Part shown: positions 6,008-6,906 of the stretch, in pieces
Numbering within the stretch: position 1 is the stretch's first letter
Layout of the letters: every line of letters begins with the position of its first letter
NCBI GenBank assembly: GCA_963639765.1
Contig: CAVHXA010000088.1
Span: forward strand, 1 to 6,906
Direction: 5' to 3'
From: CAVHXA01 sp963639765
GTDB lineage: Bacteria > Bacillota > Clostridia > Oscillospirales > Oscillospiraceae
Length of the DNA: 6,906 nucleotides
Made by a program: the position numbers and the translations under genes
The notes under the pieces: generated by a model
Told to the model about the DNA's origin: nothing
The model's database searches: none
The model's input: only the letters and a program-made list of their open reading frames with translations

Positions 6008-6013
6008 AGGAGG
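6008..6013 (+). promoter_or_regulatory. Ribosome binding site of the acetyltransferase gene
   Basis: AGGAGG followed after five bases (caggt) by ATG at 6019. A TTG at 6004 is in frame but overlaps the region of this site, so the ATG is preferred. Confidence 0.8.
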
Positions 6014-6018
6014 CAGGT

Positions 6019-6630
6019 ATGACAGCAAGTGATATCCTTTTGCGCGTGGCGACGCCGGGCGATGCCGAGGCGATACTGGCGGTCTATGCGCCCTACATCG
6101 AGCAGACGGCCATCACCTTTGAATACGATGTGCCGGGCATCGATGAATTTCGCGGCCGCATCGAAAACACGCTGAAAAAATATCCCTATATCGTGGCCGA
6201 GGCAGACGGACGCATACTGGGCTATGCCTACACCTCTGCCTTTCATCCCCGCGCCGCCTATGCGTGGTCGGTGGAAACTTCCATCTATATTGACATGAAC
6301 TGCCGGAAAATGGGCTTGGGCAAGCGCCTCTGCGCTGCCATCGAGGAGATATCCCGCGCTCAGGGCATACTCAACCTCAACGCGTCCATCGCCACGACCG
6401 ATGCGCCCGATGAACATCTGGACAACAACAGCCGCGATTTCCACGCGCACCTGGGCTACCGCACGGTCGGTCAGTTTACGGACTCCGGCTACAAATTCGG
6501 CACATGGTACAACACGACGTGGATGGAGAAAATGCTTGGGGAGCACGATGCACACCCCGTCGCCGTGATCCCCTTCCCGATGCTGGATCGGTCGGTGCTG
6601 ACCGCTGCGGGCGTGGAAGCGGTCAGTTGA
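6019..6630 (+). CDS. GNAT N-acetyltransferase, phosphinothricin acetyltransferase (Pat/Bar) type
   Basis: The 203-aa protein is typical in length, or slightly longer at the C-terminus, for the Pat/Bar/MnaT branch of the GNAT superfamily, which transfers acetyl from acetyl-CoA to an amino group. The opening LRVATPGDAEAILAVYAPYI and TAITFEYDVP match the family start; GYAY (69-72) and YAWSVETSIYID (81-92) form the core strands, with Glu86 in the position of the proposed general base. RKMGLGKRL (96-104) is the acetyl-CoA pyrophosphate loop (Q/R-x-x-G-x-G). NNSRDFHAHLGY (136-147) and GTWYNTTWMEK (161-171) complete the fold. Natural substrates of relatives include methionine sulfoximine or sulfone; herbicide detoxification should not be assumed. 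The tail after residue 172 (HPVAVIPFP and on) is less conserved. It lies 109 bp downstream of the aldolase on the same strand. Confidence 0.92.
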   Translation: MTASDILLRVATPGDAEAILAVYAPYIEQTAITFEYDVPGIDEFRGRIENTLKKYPYIVAEADGRILGYAYTSAFHPRAAYAWSVETSIYIDMNCRKMGLGKRLCAAIEEISRAQGILNLNASIATTDAPDEHLDNNSRDFHAHLGYRTVGQFTDSGYKFGTWYNTTWMEKMLGEHDAHPVAVIPFPMLDRSVLTAAGVEAVS

Positions 6631-6748
6631 ATGGCATGGAACGAGTTGCCGGTTCAATGGCTTGGGTTATTGTTCCACGGACATAAACCCCACCACCGCA
6701 GCGACTGAGGGGTTTCGTTCCCCTAACCCCTGATCCCTGTTCCATCAA
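6631..6748. other. Intergenic region with a short hairpin and CCCT-rich tract
   Basis: AAACCCC (6685-6691) and GGGGTTT (6709-6715) form perfect 7-bp arms around a 17-nt loop. They are followed by a C-rich tract (6719-6740) in which CCCT recurs about every seven bases. The segment gcagcgactgagggg resembles, from memory, a dispersed intergenic repeat of Ruminococcaceae-like genomes. No gene is supported here. Confidence 0.45.
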
Positions 6749-6789
6749 AAAGAAAACCCCCTGCCGTATTCCGGCAGGGGATTTTCTTT
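6749..6789. terminator. Bidirectional intrinsic terminator
   Basis: CCCCTGCCG (6758-6766) and CGGCAGGGG (6772-6780) form a perfect 9-bp stem with loop tattc. It is flanked by AAAGAAAA (6749-6756) and TTTTCTTT (6782-6789), which also pair and give T-rich tracts on either strand. It lies between the convergent acetyltransferase gene and the leftward oxidoreductase gene and can serve both. Confidence 0.9.
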
Positions 6790-6792
6790 GGC

Positions 6793-6906
6793 TTATTCGG
6801 CCAGCTTCTTGTAGGAGTCGAGACGTGCGGCGGCGTCGGCCTGAGCCTCGTTGAACAGTTCCGGAGCAACATCCGGGAACTGACGCAGCAGGGACGCGTA
6901 GCGGTT
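6793..6906 (-). CDS. nifJ: Pyruvate:ferredoxin (flavodoxin) oxidoreductase, C-terminal 37 residues only
   Basis: The minus-strand frame enters from the right edge and ends in TAA at 6793-6795. It reads NRYASLLRQFPDVAPELFNE and continues to end in LDSYKKLAE. This matches, from memory, the conserved extreme C-terminus of the single-chain pyruvate:ferredoxin oxidoreductases of anaerobes, where a helix with LL-x-QFP and a final YK-[RK]-[LM]-AE is typical. The full protein, about 1,170 residues, converts pyruvate and CoA to acetyl-CoA and CO2 and reduces ferredoxin through thiamine pyrophosphate and iron-sulfur clusters in the cytoplasm. None of the catalytic domains is inside the window, so the call rests on the tail alone. 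The terminator 3 bp downstream of the stop supports this being the true gene end. Confidence 0.8.
   Translation of the reverse strand, partial: NRYASLLRQFPDVAPELFNEAQADAAARLDSYKKLAE

Noticed and set aside
5974..6657. Minus-strand frame of 227 codons opposite the acetyltransferase
   Set aside because: It is an antisense shadow of a well-supported GNAT gene.
6631..6708. 25-codon frame starting ATG immediately after the acetyltransferase stop
   Set aside because: It has no ribosome binding site of its own, no recognisable product and ends within the downstream hairpin region; the adjacency is probably chance.

Overview
The window looks like a chromosomal piece of a GC-rich member of the Bacillota, probably a gut-type Clostridia. 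The reasons are strong AGGAGG-type ribosome binding sites, sigma-A promoters with 17-bp spacers, a pyruvate:ferredoxin oxidoreductase end, and a modular protein architecture that I remember mainly from Clostridia. That taxonomic call is inference. The 35-N gap and two synonymous differences between the sequences flanking it suggest a draft assembly, possibly metagenomic.

Layout. (1) Positions 1-3737, minus strand: one very large open gene (1,245 codons in the window, C-terminus beyond the left edge) that starts at TTG. It encodes a protein built from at least six copies of a roughly 80-95 residue helical module, two further distinct domains, a run of winged-helix-like segments, Pro/Lys/Glu-rich linkers and a nine-copy acidic heptad repeat. 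(2) 3738-3862: AT-rich spacer with a promoter for the large gene. (3) 3863-4457, minus strand: a small LEA/apolipoprotein-like protein made of 11-residue repeats, interrupted by the N gap. The gap is flanked by a 128-bp duplication that is best explained as overlapping contig ends; collapsing it restores one 143-aa frame. (4) 4458-4619: divergent intergenic region with a good promoter for the small gene and a perfect 7-5-7 inverted repeat. (5) 4620-5909, plus strand: a double-length class II aldolase/adducin protein whose second half has lost most metal ligands. (6) 5910-6018: spacer with a GC-rich hairpin that has two alternative 3' partners. (7) 6019-6630, plus strand: a GNAT acetyltransferase of the phosphinothricin acetyltransferase type. 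(8) 6631-6792: intergenic region with repeat-like CCCT tracts and a convincing bidirectional terminator. (9) 6793-6906, minus strand: the last 37 residues of pyruvate:ferredoxin oxidoreductase.

The genes do not form one obvious pathway. The aldolase and acetyltransferase could be co-transcribed if the hairpin between them is leaky. The two minus-strand genes on the left each have their own promoter. The most unusual object is the large modular protein. Its function cannot be assigned from sequence alone; its architecture suggests a scaffold or a nucleic-acid-associated protein. The second most unusual is the degenerate half of the aldolase.
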